A DNA stretch of 12,132 nucleotides from the NCBI GenBank assembly GCA_036309765.1, contig JAXJTE010000125.1, positions 1 to 12,132 of the forward strand, in the 5' to 3' direction. The notes below the pieces were generated by a model. It was not told where the DNA came from, did not search any database, and saw only the letters and a list, made by a program, of their open reading frames with translations. Source of the DNA: Caryophanon sp036309765. GTDB taxonomy: Bacteria > Bacillota > Bacilli > Bacillales_A > Planococcaceae. Made by a program: the position numbers and the translations under genes. Positions 6,133 to 12,132 of the stretch are shown piece by piece (position 1 is the stretch's first letter; the number at the start of each line of letters is the position of its first letter).

Positions 6133-6963
6133 ATGGAGAAATGGTATTTTATTAATTCAGGGAAGTGTCGCGGCTCGTACAACATGGCGATGGACGAGGC
6201 ACTTTTAACATTTCATAGCGAGGGGCAAATTCCGCCGATCATTCGCTTTTATGAATGGGCAGAGCCGACATTATCAATCGGTTACTTCCAAAGGGCCTCA
6301 CGCGACATTAATTTAGATGCGGTGCAGGCACAAGGCATCGATTTTGTGCGCAGACCGACTGGTGGACGCGCTGTGCTACATGAGCATGAAATTACATATA
6401 GCGTCATCGTATCAGAGGCACATCCGAATATGCCAACAAACGTGACCGAAGCATACCGCGTCATTAGTGAAGGCATTTTAAGTGGCTTTCATGAGCTTGG
6501 GATGGAGGCGTACTTTAGCGTGCCAGATAGCAAGGAGCAGCGTGAGGATTTAAAGAAACCAAAAAGTGCGGTATGCTTCGATGCGCCGAGCTGGTATGAG
6601 CTAGTCGTTGAAGGTAAAAAGGTAGCAGGCAGTGCGCAAACGCGTCAAAAGGGTGTGATTTTACAGCACGGTGCGATTTTACTCGATGTCGATATCGATA
6701 AGCTGTTATCGGTGTTCAAATTCGAATCGGACGAACAAAAGGTCATCATGCGCGACAAGCTCGTACAAAAGGCTGTGGCAATTAACGACTTAACGGACGC
6801 ACACATTACCGCAGCACAAGCAGCAGAGGCGTTTCGACATGGGTTTGAGAAAAGCTTACAAATCGAACTCGTACCGTATGAGCTAACGAAAGAGCAGCTA
6901 CAAATCGTCGAGGAAATCGAGCGCACGAAATACGCGACGGATGAGTGGAATTTCAGAAGATAG
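6133..6963 (+). CDS. lipM: Octanoyl-[GcvH] protein N-octanoyltransferase LipM
   Basis: LipM transfers octanoate from octanoyl-ACP to a lysine of GcvH. LipA then inserts sulfur and LipL passes the lipoyl group to the dehydrogenase E2 subunits. The 276-residue protein belongs to the LplA/LipB fold family. It shows NMAMDEALL (17-25), PTLSIGYFQ (45-53), the RRPTGGRAVLHEHEITYSV motif (73-91), the nucleophile context SAVCFDAPSWYE with C148, and the lysine-bearing GKKVAGSAQTRQKG followed by LQHGAILLDVD. B. subtilis LipM also uses a cysteine in this position (about 150). AGGGGG (6119-6124) lies 8 nt before the ATG. Its substrate GcvH belongs to the same system as the upstream gcv operon, which explains the neighbourhood. 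Expression probably depends on the promoter in the upstream repeat element. Confidence 0.94.
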   Translation: MEKWYFINSGKCRGSYNMAMDEALLTFHSEGQIPPIIRFYEWAEPTLSIGYFQRASRDINLDAVQAQGIDFVRRPTGGRAVLHEHEITYSVIVSEAHPNMPTNVTEAYRVISEGILSGFHELGMEAYFSVPDSKEQREDLKKPKSAVCFDAPSWYELVVEGKKVAGSAQTRQKGVILQHGAILLDVDIDKLLSVFKFESDEQKVIMRDKLVQKAVAINDLTDAHITAAQAAEAFRHGFEKSLQIELVPYELTKEQLQIVEEIERTKYATDEWNFRR

Positions 6964-6984
6964 CCGTTCGATTGTGTAGTCGTG

Positions 6985-6990
6985 TATAAT
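6985..6990 (+). promoter_or_regulatory. Candidate -10 box for the DUF4181 gene
   Basis: A perfect TATAAT lies 30 bp before the DUF4181 start codon, preceded by GTG. No convincing -35 is found 16-18 bp upstream. It could give the gene its own promoter; otherwise the gene is read through from lipM, whose stop is only 56 bp away. Confidence 0.4.
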
Positions 6991-7019
6991 GGAAGTATTT
7001 CAATTAAAGGAACGATGAT

Positions 7020-7400
7020 ATGGAATTGTTTATCGTGTTATTTATGATGATGATTCATCAGTGGCTTGTTATTCCGGTCATTAAGCGAAAAGTCGGCTAT
7101 GAGCGACCAGATGAGCCAACGATTTTTTACGCGTACAAAACGAAGTGGCAGCTGCCAGCCGAACTTGGTATTATCGCGCTTGCTATCTTAGCGGTTGCAT
7201 TGTTTACGCCGACGTTAGGCATTTGGTCGGTGCTGTTTATTCCGGTGGCGATGAGCGGCATTTTAGCGCTGCGTGGCGTGCTTGAGAAAAAATACGAGCC
7301 GTATATGAAGCATTACGTCATTTCATTTATTCAAGCGTCGGTGTTGCTGAGTGCATTCATTAGTTTAATTGTGTATGCGTGGGTAACGAACGGCGCATAA
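7020..7400 (+). CDS. Small DUF4181-type membrane protein, function unknown
   Basis: The 126-residue protein is strongly hydrophobic, with four likely membrane helices (about residues 1-19, 48-66, 68-86 and 103-122). Two short charged stretches separate them: KRKVGYERPDEPTIFYAYKTKW (21-42) after the first helix and LEKKYEPYMKHY (92-103) before the last. That plan fits the DUF4181 family of Bacillales integral membrane proteins, which has no established role. AAAGGA (7006-7011) lies 8 nt before the ATG. The gene starts 56 bp after lipM and ends directly on a bidirectional terminator shared with the convergent yqhQ. Unlike most of its neighbours it is not part of the B. subtilis gene order I recall, so it may be a lineage-specific addition. 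The family call is moderately sure. Confidence 0.75.
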   Translation: MELFIVLFMMMIHQWLVIPVIKRKVGYERPDEPTIFYAYKTKWQLPAELGIIALAILAVALFTPTLGIWSVLFIPVAMSGILALRGVLEKKYEPYMKHYVISFIQASVLLSAFISLIVYAWVTNGA

Positions 7401-7440
7401 AAAAACGAACGACACGTTTTTTCGCGTCGTTCGTTTTTTT
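7401..7440. terminator. Bidirectional terminator between DUF4181 and yqhQ
   Basis: CGAACGACACG (7406-7416) and CGCGTCGTTCG (7423-7433) form an 11 bp stem with one mismatch around a T-rich loop. An A-run precedes the stem and seven T follow it, so it works as a terminator from either side. The final T bases are part of the yqhQ stop codon (7441-7439). Confidence 0.9.
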
Positions 7441-8374
7441 ATGCTTGATATAGTTCCTTTGCGCTTGCTGGTTCTTTTTCGACTTCTAACAGCTTGTTAA
7501 ACGACGCAATGGCCACTTCGACTTGATCGTCTTTTGGCTCCTTCGTCGTTAGTAGCTGTAGCCAAAGCCCAGGGTAGCCTAAATAGCGCAGCACCGGCAC
7601 GTTACGTACAGCATTTGTCGCCTGCAACACTTCAAACGATACGCCGATGACAACCGGAATGAGCAAAATGCGGTTCACAACGCGCAGCCAAAGCGGATCA
7701 GTCGGTACTAAAAAGTAAATGAACATGCCGACAATGACGGTAAATAAAATGAAGCTTGAGCCACAGCGGTAATGTAGGCGCGACTGTGCTTGCACGTTTT
7801 GCACGGTAACGGGTAAGCCCGCCTCGTAGCAATTAATGACTTTATGCTCAGCACCGTGGTACTCAAACACACGTCGAATGAGCGGTGTTAACGAAAGTAA
7901 ATATAAATATGAGAGCAGTAAAATGAGTTTAAAGAAGCTCTCGAGTAAAATTTGCTCCGTCTTGCCAGGGAATACAGGCGAAAATGCTTCGGCAATAAAC
8001 ATCGGTACGAGCGTGAAAATGAATTTACTAAAAATGAATGATAGTACGCCAATGACTGCGACACCTAAAATCATTTGCATTTTCGATAAGGATTCTTCTC
8101 CTTGCTCCTCTGCGCCAGGATCGACGTCGTAGCGATCGCTCGCAAACTGCATGTGACGTGAGCCCATGCCAGCAGATTCAACAAGTGCGACAAGCCCGCG
8201 CACAAATGGGATTTTCTTTAGCTTTTGAAATAGTGGCTTTTGCTTTTTCTCGTAGTAGCAAAATTCAATCGAGTCGTCGTTGCGGCGAATCGCTGTTACG
8301 GTGTGTTGCTTGCCGCCGAACATAACGCCCTCGATTTGTGCTTGACCACCGTAATTTGGACCTTCCTTACTCAC
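7439..8374 (-). CDS. yqhQ: DUF1385 membrane protein YqhQ
   Basis: The 311-residue protein has the full DUF1385 signature: an N-terminal YGGQAQIEGVM (8-18), the conserved EYHGAEHKVINCYE (171-184), HYRCGSSF (201-208) and a C-terminal PGLWLQLLTTKEP..DQVEVAI (268-289). Membrane helices are predicted near residues 100-130, 145-165, 207-223 and 235-250. The conserved His, Glu and Cys clusters look like metal- or cofactor-binding sites, but I know of no established biochemical function. Length and gene position match B. subtilis YqhQ (about 318 residues). The start is GTG at 8374, preceded by AAAGAAAGTGAT (8392-8381), which fits 10 of 12 bases of the extended anti-Shine-Dalgarno complement at 6 nt. 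It is divergent from aroQ and shares its terminator with the DUF4181 gene. Confidence 0.93.
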   Translation of the reverse strand: MSKEGPNYGGQAQIEGVMFGGKQHTVTAIRRNDDSIEFCYYEKKQKPLFQKLKKIPFVRGLVALVESAGMGSRHMQFASDRYDVDPGAEEQGEESLSKMQMILGVAVIGVLSFIFSKFIFTLVPMFIAEAFSPVFPGKTEQILLESFFKLILLLSYLYLLSLTPLIRRVFEYHGAEHKVINCYEAGLPVTVQNVQAQSRLHYRCGSSFILFTVIVGMFIYFLVPTDPLWLRVVNRILLIPVVIGVSFEVLQATNAVRNVPVLRYLGYPGLWLQLLTTKEPKDDQVEVAIASFNKLLEVEKEPASAKELYQA

Positions 8375-8417
8375 GTGTTCATCACTTTCTTTCTGAAAAA
8401 TTTCAATCTGTACTAAT

Positions 8418-8423
8418 AGTATA
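8418..8423 (-). promoter_or_regulatory. Candidate -10 box of yqhQ
   Basis: TATACT is read on the minus strand 44 bp before the GTG start. The -35 region (TAGAGC at 17 bp) is poor, so this is only a candidate. Confidence 0.35.
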
Positions 8424-8519
8424 CTGAAAAAAAGTTGAAAGCTCTACTGCCCGCACATATAAATGAGATGTTTTCTCAAATTGAATGGGCGGTTTGAGGG
8501 GGCGCAACGTTTCACAATA

Positions 8520-8528
8520 TGGTAAACT
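8520..8528 (+). promoter_or_regulatory. Extended -10 promoter candidate of the aroQ operon
   Basis: TGGTAAACT (8520-8528), preceded by AATA, reads as TGn followed by a four-of-six -10, the extended -10 form common in Bacillales. No good -35 lies at the standard distance. A start near 8535 would leave about 25 nt before the aroQ GTG and fits the divergent layout with yqhQ. Confidence 0.45.
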
Positions 8529-8559
8529 AAACACAAATGGAGTGAAGGGAAGAGAAGTT

Positions 8560-8988
8560 GTGAAGATTATGTGTTTAAATGGCCCGAACTTAAATCGTTT
8601 AGGCAAGCGTGAGCCAGAAATTTACGGTTCAGAGACGTTACAAGATGTGGAGAACAAGCTCGTCACATTAGCGGAGACGCTCGGTGCTACGGTGGATTTC
8701 CGTCAATCAAATCATGAGGGAGAGCTAGTCGATTGGATTCATGAGGCAGAAGATGCAGCATTTGATGCAATTATCATTAATCCAGCGGCGTATACACATA
8801 CATCGGTCGCGCTTCGTGATGCACTTGGTGGTATTTCGGTGCCAGCAATCGAAGTGCATATTTCAAACATCCATAAGCGTGAAGCATTCCGTCATCATTC
8901 ATATTTAGCGCCGGTTTGCGTCGGTCAAATTTGTGGGCTAGGCACAACAGGGTACGAAATGGCATTACGTTATTTCACGCAACGATAA
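8560..8988 (+). CDS. aroQ: Type II 3-dehydroquinate dehydratase
   Basis: AroQ removes water from 3-dehydroquinate to give 3-dehydroshikimate, two steps before the AroK reaction encoded upstream. Type II enzymes are usually small dodecamers of about 145 residues; this one has 142. Visible motifs are LNGPNLNRLGKREPEIYG (6-23) with the catalytic loop Arg17 and Tyr22, FRQSNHEGELVDWIHEA (47-63), IINPAAYTHTSVALRDAL (72-89) with N74 and H80, EVHISNIHKREAFRHHSYLAPV (98-119) with catalytic H100, and GLGTTGY. I chose GTG 8560 because AAGGGA (8545-8550) lies 9 nt upstream and the protein then starts at the first strand. The open frame further upstream crosses the promoter region. It is first gene of an operon with the peptidase gene (19 bp gap) and efp. 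Confidence 0.94.
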   Translation: MKIMCLNGPNLNRLGKREPEIYGSETLQDVENKLVTLAETLGATVDFRQSNHEGELVDWIHEAEDAAFDAIIINPAAYTHTSVALRDALGGISVPAIEVHISNIHKREAFRHHSYLAPVCVGQICGLGTTGYEMALRYFTQR

Positions 8989-9007
8989 GAAAGAAGGTTC
9001 ACTTATA

Positions 9008-10066
9008 ATGAAGCTACAAAAATTACGCGCACACTTACAACAAGAAAACATTGATGCACTACTTATTACGAATGCGTATAATTTACGTTACATGACAGGC
9101 TTTACAGGCACGGCCGGTATCGCTATCATCTCGCAAAACGATGCGGTGTTCATTACCGATTTCCGCTACACCGAGCAAGCGAGCGAGCAAATTCAAGACT
9201 TCCGCATCGTGCAGCATAACGGCTTAATTCATGAAGAGGTGGCAACGCAAATTGCACAAATGAACGTACGCGCTGTCGGCTTTGAAAAAAATGCGATGCA
9301 ATACGGCACATATGAGCTGTACAAGTCAGTCTTGAAGGCAAATTTTGTACCAGTTTCGGGCTTAATTGAAAAAATTCGCTTGATTAAGACGCCACAAGAG
9401 CTTACTATTATTAAGGTTGCATGTGAAATTGCGGATGCCGCATTTACACATATTGTAGACTTTATTAAGCCTGGTAAAACAGAGCTTGACGTGTCGAATG
9501 AGCTAGAATTTTTCATGCGTAAACAAGGGGCGACGTCTTCGTCATTTGATATCATTGTCGCAAGTGGTTTGCGCTCAGCGTTACCACACGGCGTAGCAAC
9601 GAATAAAGTGATCGAAAAAGGCGAGCTTGTAACACTCGATTTCGGGGCATTATATAACGGCTATATTTCAGACATTACACGTACAGTTGCTGTAGGTGAT
9701 ATTTCTGATGAATTAAAGGACATTTATGATGCGGTACTGCAATCTCAGCTACTCGGTGTCGAAAAAATCGGTCCGAATATGACAGGAATTGAAGCGGATG
9801 CGGTATGTCGCGATTATTTAATTTCGCGCGGCTACGGCAAGGCATTCGGTCACTCAACAGGTCACGGTATTGGCTTAGAGGTGCATGAACAGCCAGGCTT
9901 ATCTTTCCGTTCAGATACAGTGCTTGTGCCAGGAATGTGTGTTACAGTAGAACCAGGTGTTTACATCCCAGGTGTAGGCGGATGCCGCATTGAAGATGAT
10001 ATTTATATTACTGAAACGGGTAATGAAATTTTAACGCACTCGACAAAAGAATTAATTATTTTATAA
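9008..10066 (+). CDS. M24-family Xaa-Pro dipeptidase/aminopeptidase (YqhT-like)
   Basis: This 352-residue protein has the two-part architecture of prolidases: an N-terminal creatinase-like domain (about 1-125, with NAYNLRYMTGFTG) and a C-terminal pita-bread M24 metallopeptidase domain. The five dinuclear metal ligands are in place: D211 in TLDFGALYNGY, D222 in SDITRT, H286 in GHSTGHGIG, E315 in TVEPGVYIPG and E329 in RIEDD. H293 in LEVHEQPG is the usual catalytic His. It should cleave the residue N-terminal to proline in short peptides in the cytoplasm. AGAAGG (8992-8997) lies 10 nt before the ATG. Position between aroQ and efp matches B. subtilis yqhT. The pairing with efp, a proline-stalling translation factor, is conserved among Bacillales. 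Annotations of such proteins vary between PepP and PepQ. Confidence 0.93.
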   Translation: MKLQKLRAHLQQENIDALLITNAYNLRYMTGFTGTAGIAIISQNDAVFITDFRYTEQASEQIQDFRIVQHNGLIHEEVATQIAQMNVRAVGFEKNAMQYGTYELYKSVLKANFVPVSGLIEKIRLIKTPQELTIIKVACEIADAAFTHIVDFIKPGKTELDVSNELEFFMRKQGATSSSFDIIVASGLRSALPHGVATNKVIEKGELVTLDFGALYNGYISDITRTVAVGDISDELKDIYDAVLQSQLLGVEKIGPNMTGIEADAVCRDYLISRGYGKAFGHSTGHGIGLEVHEQPGLSFRSDTVLVPGMCVTVEPGVYIPGVGGCRIEDDIYITETGNEILTHSTKELIIL

Positions 10067-10081
10067 TTGGAGGATTTTTCA

Positions 10082-10639
10082 ATGATCTCAGTAAACGATT
10101 TCCGTACAGGTTTAACTGTCCTTGTAGAAGGTAACTTATTCCGCGTATTAGAATTCCAACACGTAAAACCAGGTAAAGGTGCAGCATTCGTACGTTCTAA
10201 ATTACGTAACCTACGTAACGGTAACGTAACAGAAAAAACATTCCGTGCTGGTGAAAAAGTAGAAAAAGCACAAATCGACAACCGCAAAATGCAATATTTA
10301 TATGCACAAGGTGACGAGCACGTATTCATGGACTTAGAGTCTTACGAGCAAACAACTTTAGCAGAAAAACAAATTCAAGACGAGTTAATGTACTTATTAG
10401 AAAACATGGAGCTACACATCCAATCATACTTAGGTGAAATGATCGGAATCGAGCTTCCAAACACAGTAACATTAGAAGTTGCTGAAACAGAGCCAGGCAT
10501 TAAAGGCGATACAGCTTCAGGCGGTACAAAACCAGCGAAAATGGAAACAGGTTTATACGTAAACGTACCATTCTTCGTAAACCAAGGCGATAAATTAATC
10601 GTAAACACTGGCGACGGTTCTTACGTTTCTCGCGCATAA
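10082..10639 (+). CDS. efp: Translation elongation factor P
   Basis: EF-P binds stalled ribosomes between the P and E sites and stimulates peptide-bond formation at polyproline. The 185-residue protein has the standard three domains: KOW-like domain I (about 1-63), OB domain II and a C-terminal OB domain III ending VNTGDGSYVSRA. The tip of domain I is HVKPGKGAAF with K32, the residue modified by 5-aminopentanol in B. subtilis, so a lysine-type modification rather than an Arg-rhamnose is expected. GGAGG (10069-10073) lies 8 nt before the ATG, and the gene follows the peptidase after 15 bp. Codon choice is more uniform than in the neighbours (mostly GTA, TTA, ACA, CGT, GGT), as is usual for highly expressed genes. 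A strong terminator follows. Confidence 0.97.
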   Translation: MISVNDFRTGLTVLVEGNLFRVLEFQHVKPGKGAAFVRSKLRNLRNGNVTEKTFRAGEKVEKAQIDNRKMQYLYAQGDEHVFMDLESYEQTTLAEKQIQDELMYLLENMELHIQSYLGEMIGIELPNTVTLEVAETEPGIKGDTASGGTKPAKMETGLYVNVPFFVNQGDKLIVNTGDGSYVSRA

Positions 10640-10650
10640 TTTGAATAGCA

Positions 10651-10692
10651 AAAGATCATTTGACACGATACTCGTCAAATGGTCTTTTTTTT
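10651..10692 (+). terminator. Intrinsic terminator after efp
   Basis: AGATCATTTGAC (10653-10664) and GTCAAATGGTCT (10674-10685) form a 12 bp stem with one G-U pair around a nine-base loop, followed by a run of eight T (10685-10692). It closes the aroQ-yqhT-efp operon. Confidence 0.93.
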
Positions 10693-10720
10693 GTCGAAAA
10701 AAGTGGACAAATGAGGGGTT

Positions 10721-10738
10721 ACAACATGTACACGTTGT
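10721..10738. promoter_or_regulatory. 18 bp near-perfect palindrome, possible operator
   Basis: ACAACATGTACACGTTGT equals its own reverse complement at 16 of 18 positions, the exception being one A/G-C/T pair. It has no T-run and lies between the efp terminator and the promoter candidate at 10764, a position suited to a dimeric regulator. The regulator cannot be named. Confidence 0.5.
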
Positions 10739-10763
10739 CAGATTGGTGAGGCGAAAGTTCTGT

Positions 10764-10793
10764 TTTACGAAACGTTCAGATGGCATTTACTAT
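10764..10793 (+). promoter_or_regulatory. Candidate promoter upstream of the adhesin gene
   Basis: TTTACG (10764-10769, four of six) and TACTAT (10788-10793, four of six) are spaced by 18 bp. The start point would be about 310 nt before the adhesin ATG. The match is moderate in an AT-rich setting where chance hits are common. Confidence 0.35.
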
Positions 10794-10952
10794 ACATAGT
10801 TAAAAAGTCTTTACTTTCAATTCGAAAACATTAAATATGAGGTCAAAAGAGAAATTTTCCGATTAAGTAACAGATTGTTAGGTAAAAGGTTTTGAATGTA
10901 TGTTTTTTAGGTAAAGAGTAAGCAATACGCACGTACAATTTTAAAAGGAGAA

Positions 10953-11087
10953 ATGTACAAAAGTAAGATGGAAATGCCTCATAAGTCATCTGATTTGTAT
11001 CATATTTTGTACGCTCTAGAGAAAGGAGAATGCTGCACAATAAGGCGGTTAAAACACCAAGATTCTTTTACAACAGTCCTTGGCTAA
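10953..11087 (+). CDS. Possible small ORF in the adhesin leader (doubtful)
   Basis: ATG 10953 opens 44 codons (beginning MYKSKMEMPHKSSDLYHILY, cysteine pair near the middle) that stop at TAA 11085-11087, within the adhesin ribosome binding site region. AAAAGGAG (10943-10950) stands only 2 nt before the ATG, too close for efficient initiation. It is 15-17 nt from the in-frame ATG at 10968, too far. The SD lies in the loop of a GTACA/TGTAC inverted pair. No resemblance to a known protein is seen. It could be a leader peptide coupled to the adhesin or merely chance, and chance is more likely. Confidence 0.2.
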   Translation: MYKSKMEMPHKSSDLYHILYALEKGECCTIRRLKHQDSFTTVLG

Positions 11088-11106
11088 AAAGGAGGGAACG
11101 CAACAT

Positions 11107-12132
11107 ATGAAAAAAATAATGCATATATGTTTTGCATTCGTACTCGTCATGAGTGCGATTTTGTTGACAACAGGAATAGGAGTCCCGAAAGTAGCAGCAG
11201 CAATTAATGGGTTAACGGATATTGACGTATCGTATTTGGATGCAGCAAATAACCCACAAGATGGTATTAAAGACGATACGACACGTATTATGATGAATTA
11301 CAAATTCTATTTTGATAATACAGGTAGCAACGGTCAAACGGTAGAATTTACATTACCAAGTGACATTTTCAAACAACCAGATGCTATGTCAGAGACACCA
11401 ATTAAAGATGCAAACGGCGTTGATTTAGGATTAGGTACACAATAAGTTGATGAAAATGGTAAAATCACATTAAAATTTAAGCCGAATTTAGAAGATGTAG
11501 AAGCGGAAGTTTTTGTAGAAACATGGATTGATCCAGGTTATGTATTTGAATCAAGTAAACAAACGATCACACTTGCAAATGAACATACTTTTGAATTGAG
11601 TGCAGCATTTGCAAATAGGGATAAAAAAGAAGGAGAAGCTTTAACAAACCAAAATCGTATTAAATGGACACTGGATGTTAATACGGAATTAAAAGCACTT
11701 CAAGATGTAACAATAACAGATGCATTGCCGGAACATTTAACACTCGATCCAGCGACATTGAAGGTTAATAAATTAGACGTAAGTGAAGGTGACGTGACAG
11801 CGGGTGACGCAGTTAATGTAGCAAATGCAGGTGGCAATACAGACTTATCTTTAAATTTAGGCAACATTACAGGAGCATACCGTATTACGTTTGAAACGAT
11901 TATCGATGCATCTATATTGTCAAAAGATTTTACGAATACCGCACAATTTAATGGCAAGGCGATTAGCTCAAATGTTGTAAAGTATGACAATTCAGTTACA
12001 GTAGTGAAGAAAAATACGACAACGGCTGGAAAAATTCCTGGAAATACAACAGGAGACGAAATAACAATTTCTCCAGACAATAGACAGGAATGGGAAATTT
12101 ACATTAATGAAACAAATCCAAAAATGATTCAA
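11107..12132 (+). pseudogene. Cna-type secreted surface adhesin, interrupted by an in-frame TAA; continues past window end
   Basis: The gene starts at ATG 11107, 10 nt after AAGGAGGG (11089-11096). Residues 1-32 form a signal peptide (MKKIMHICFAF, hydrophobic core, ending KVAAA). The mature part NGLTDIDVSYLD...DGIKDDTTRIMMNYKF looks like the first Ig-like adhesive domain of Cna/Sdr proteins. At 11443-11445 a TAA stops the frame after codon 112. The same frame is then open for 229 codons to the window edge: VDENGKITLKFKP and WIDPGYVFE complete the first domain. NRIKWTLDVNTELKALQDVTITDALPEHL then starts a Cna collagen-binding-like domain, with a related start, NRQEWEIYINETNPKM, at the edge. The domain is split mid-fold, so the short product would be a secreted fragment. 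No frameshift is needed; a single CAA-to-TAA-type change would explain it. Readthrough or a sequencing error are alternatives. The C-terminal anchor is outside the window. Confidence 0.75.

Larger units (their letters stand above)
10693..11106. other. Long AT-rich intergenic region before the adhesin gene
   Basis: About 410 bp without a convincing gene. It holds an 18 bp near-palindrome (10721-10738), a promoter candidate (10764-10793), a small inverted pair GTACA/TGTAC (10933-10937 and 10954-10958) around AAAAGGAG, and a 44-codon frame starting at ATG 10953. A CCAAG/CTTGG pair lies near 11057-11083, close to the adhesin ribosome binding site. The rest shows nothing I recognise, although a leader RNA of about 300 nt would result if the candidate promoter is real. 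Confidence 0.5.

Noticed and set aside
8485..8559. Upstream ATG start for aroQ
   Set aside because: It would extend the protein by 25 residues across the promoter candidate, without an SD. GTG 8560 fits the type II dehydroquinase N-terminus.
10843..11040. 65-codon minus-strand frame in the intergenic region
   Set aside because: No ribosome binding site or recognisable protein features were seen; AT-rich intergenic DNA gives such frames by chance.
1..12132. CRISPR array, tRNA or rRNA genes, transposase, defence or phage system
   Set aside because: I found no regularly spaced repeats, no tRNA-like cloverleaf or rRNA sequence and no transposase, integrase or nuclease gene. The coding content is conserved housekeeping genes plus one adhesin, so I do not claim a new system here.

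Overview
The window is a chromosomal segment of a Gram-positive Bacillales bacterium, most likely of the Planococcaceae (Lysinibacillus/Solibacillus/Caryophanon-type). The evidence is the gene order, which follows the Bacillus subtilis block comG - gcvT-gcvPA-gcvPB - yqhL - lipM - yqhQ - aroQ - yqhT - efp, together with strong AAGGAGG-type ribosome binding sites, TTG and GTG starts, sigma-A-like promoters and close protein resemblance to B. subtilis homologues. I cannot name the genus from the sequence.

Layout from left to right. (1) The end of a comG competence-pilus operon: the C-terminus of a ComGF-like protein overlapping a very short ComGG-like protein, followed closely by aroK (shikimate kinase). 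(2) A non-coding stretch (804-1344) with a degenerate copy of a dispersed palindromic Bacillales repeat, then a promoter candidate, a tandem glycine riboswitch and its intrinsic terminator. (3) The glycine cleavage operon gcvT-gcvPA-gcvPB, closed by an intrinsic terminator. (4) A convergent membrane-anchored rhodanese (YqhL-like) on the minus strand with its own promoter and terminator. (5) A roughly 230 bp MITE-like element (5857-6090), with nested inverted repeats flanked by an 11 bp direct repeat, whose right end carries a good outward promoter facing lipM. (6) lipM (octanoyl transferase acting on GcvH) and a DUF4181 membrane protein, separated by a bidirectional terminator from the convergent yqhQ (DUF1385) gene. 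(7) A divergent operon aroQ - yqhT/pepP-like peptidase - efp, ending in a strong terminator. (8) A 400 bp AT-rich intergenic region with a near-perfect 18 bp palindrome and a promoter candidate, then the start of a secreted Cna-type adhesin gene. That gene is interrupted by an in-frame TAA but stays open in the same frame to the window edge.

Functional links: the glycine riboswitch senses glycine and controls GcvT/GcvPA/GcvPB. LipM makes the octanoyl-GcvH that becomes the lipoyl carrier of the same complex (gcvH and lipL are not in this window). aroK and aroQ are both shikimate-pathway genes. EF-P relieves ribosome stalling at polyproline. Most of the window is conserved housekeeping sequence. 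The accessory or unusual parts are the repeat element driving lipM, the degenerate repeat beside the riboswitch, and the broken adhesin at the right edge, where the expected B. subtilis-like gene order stops after efp.
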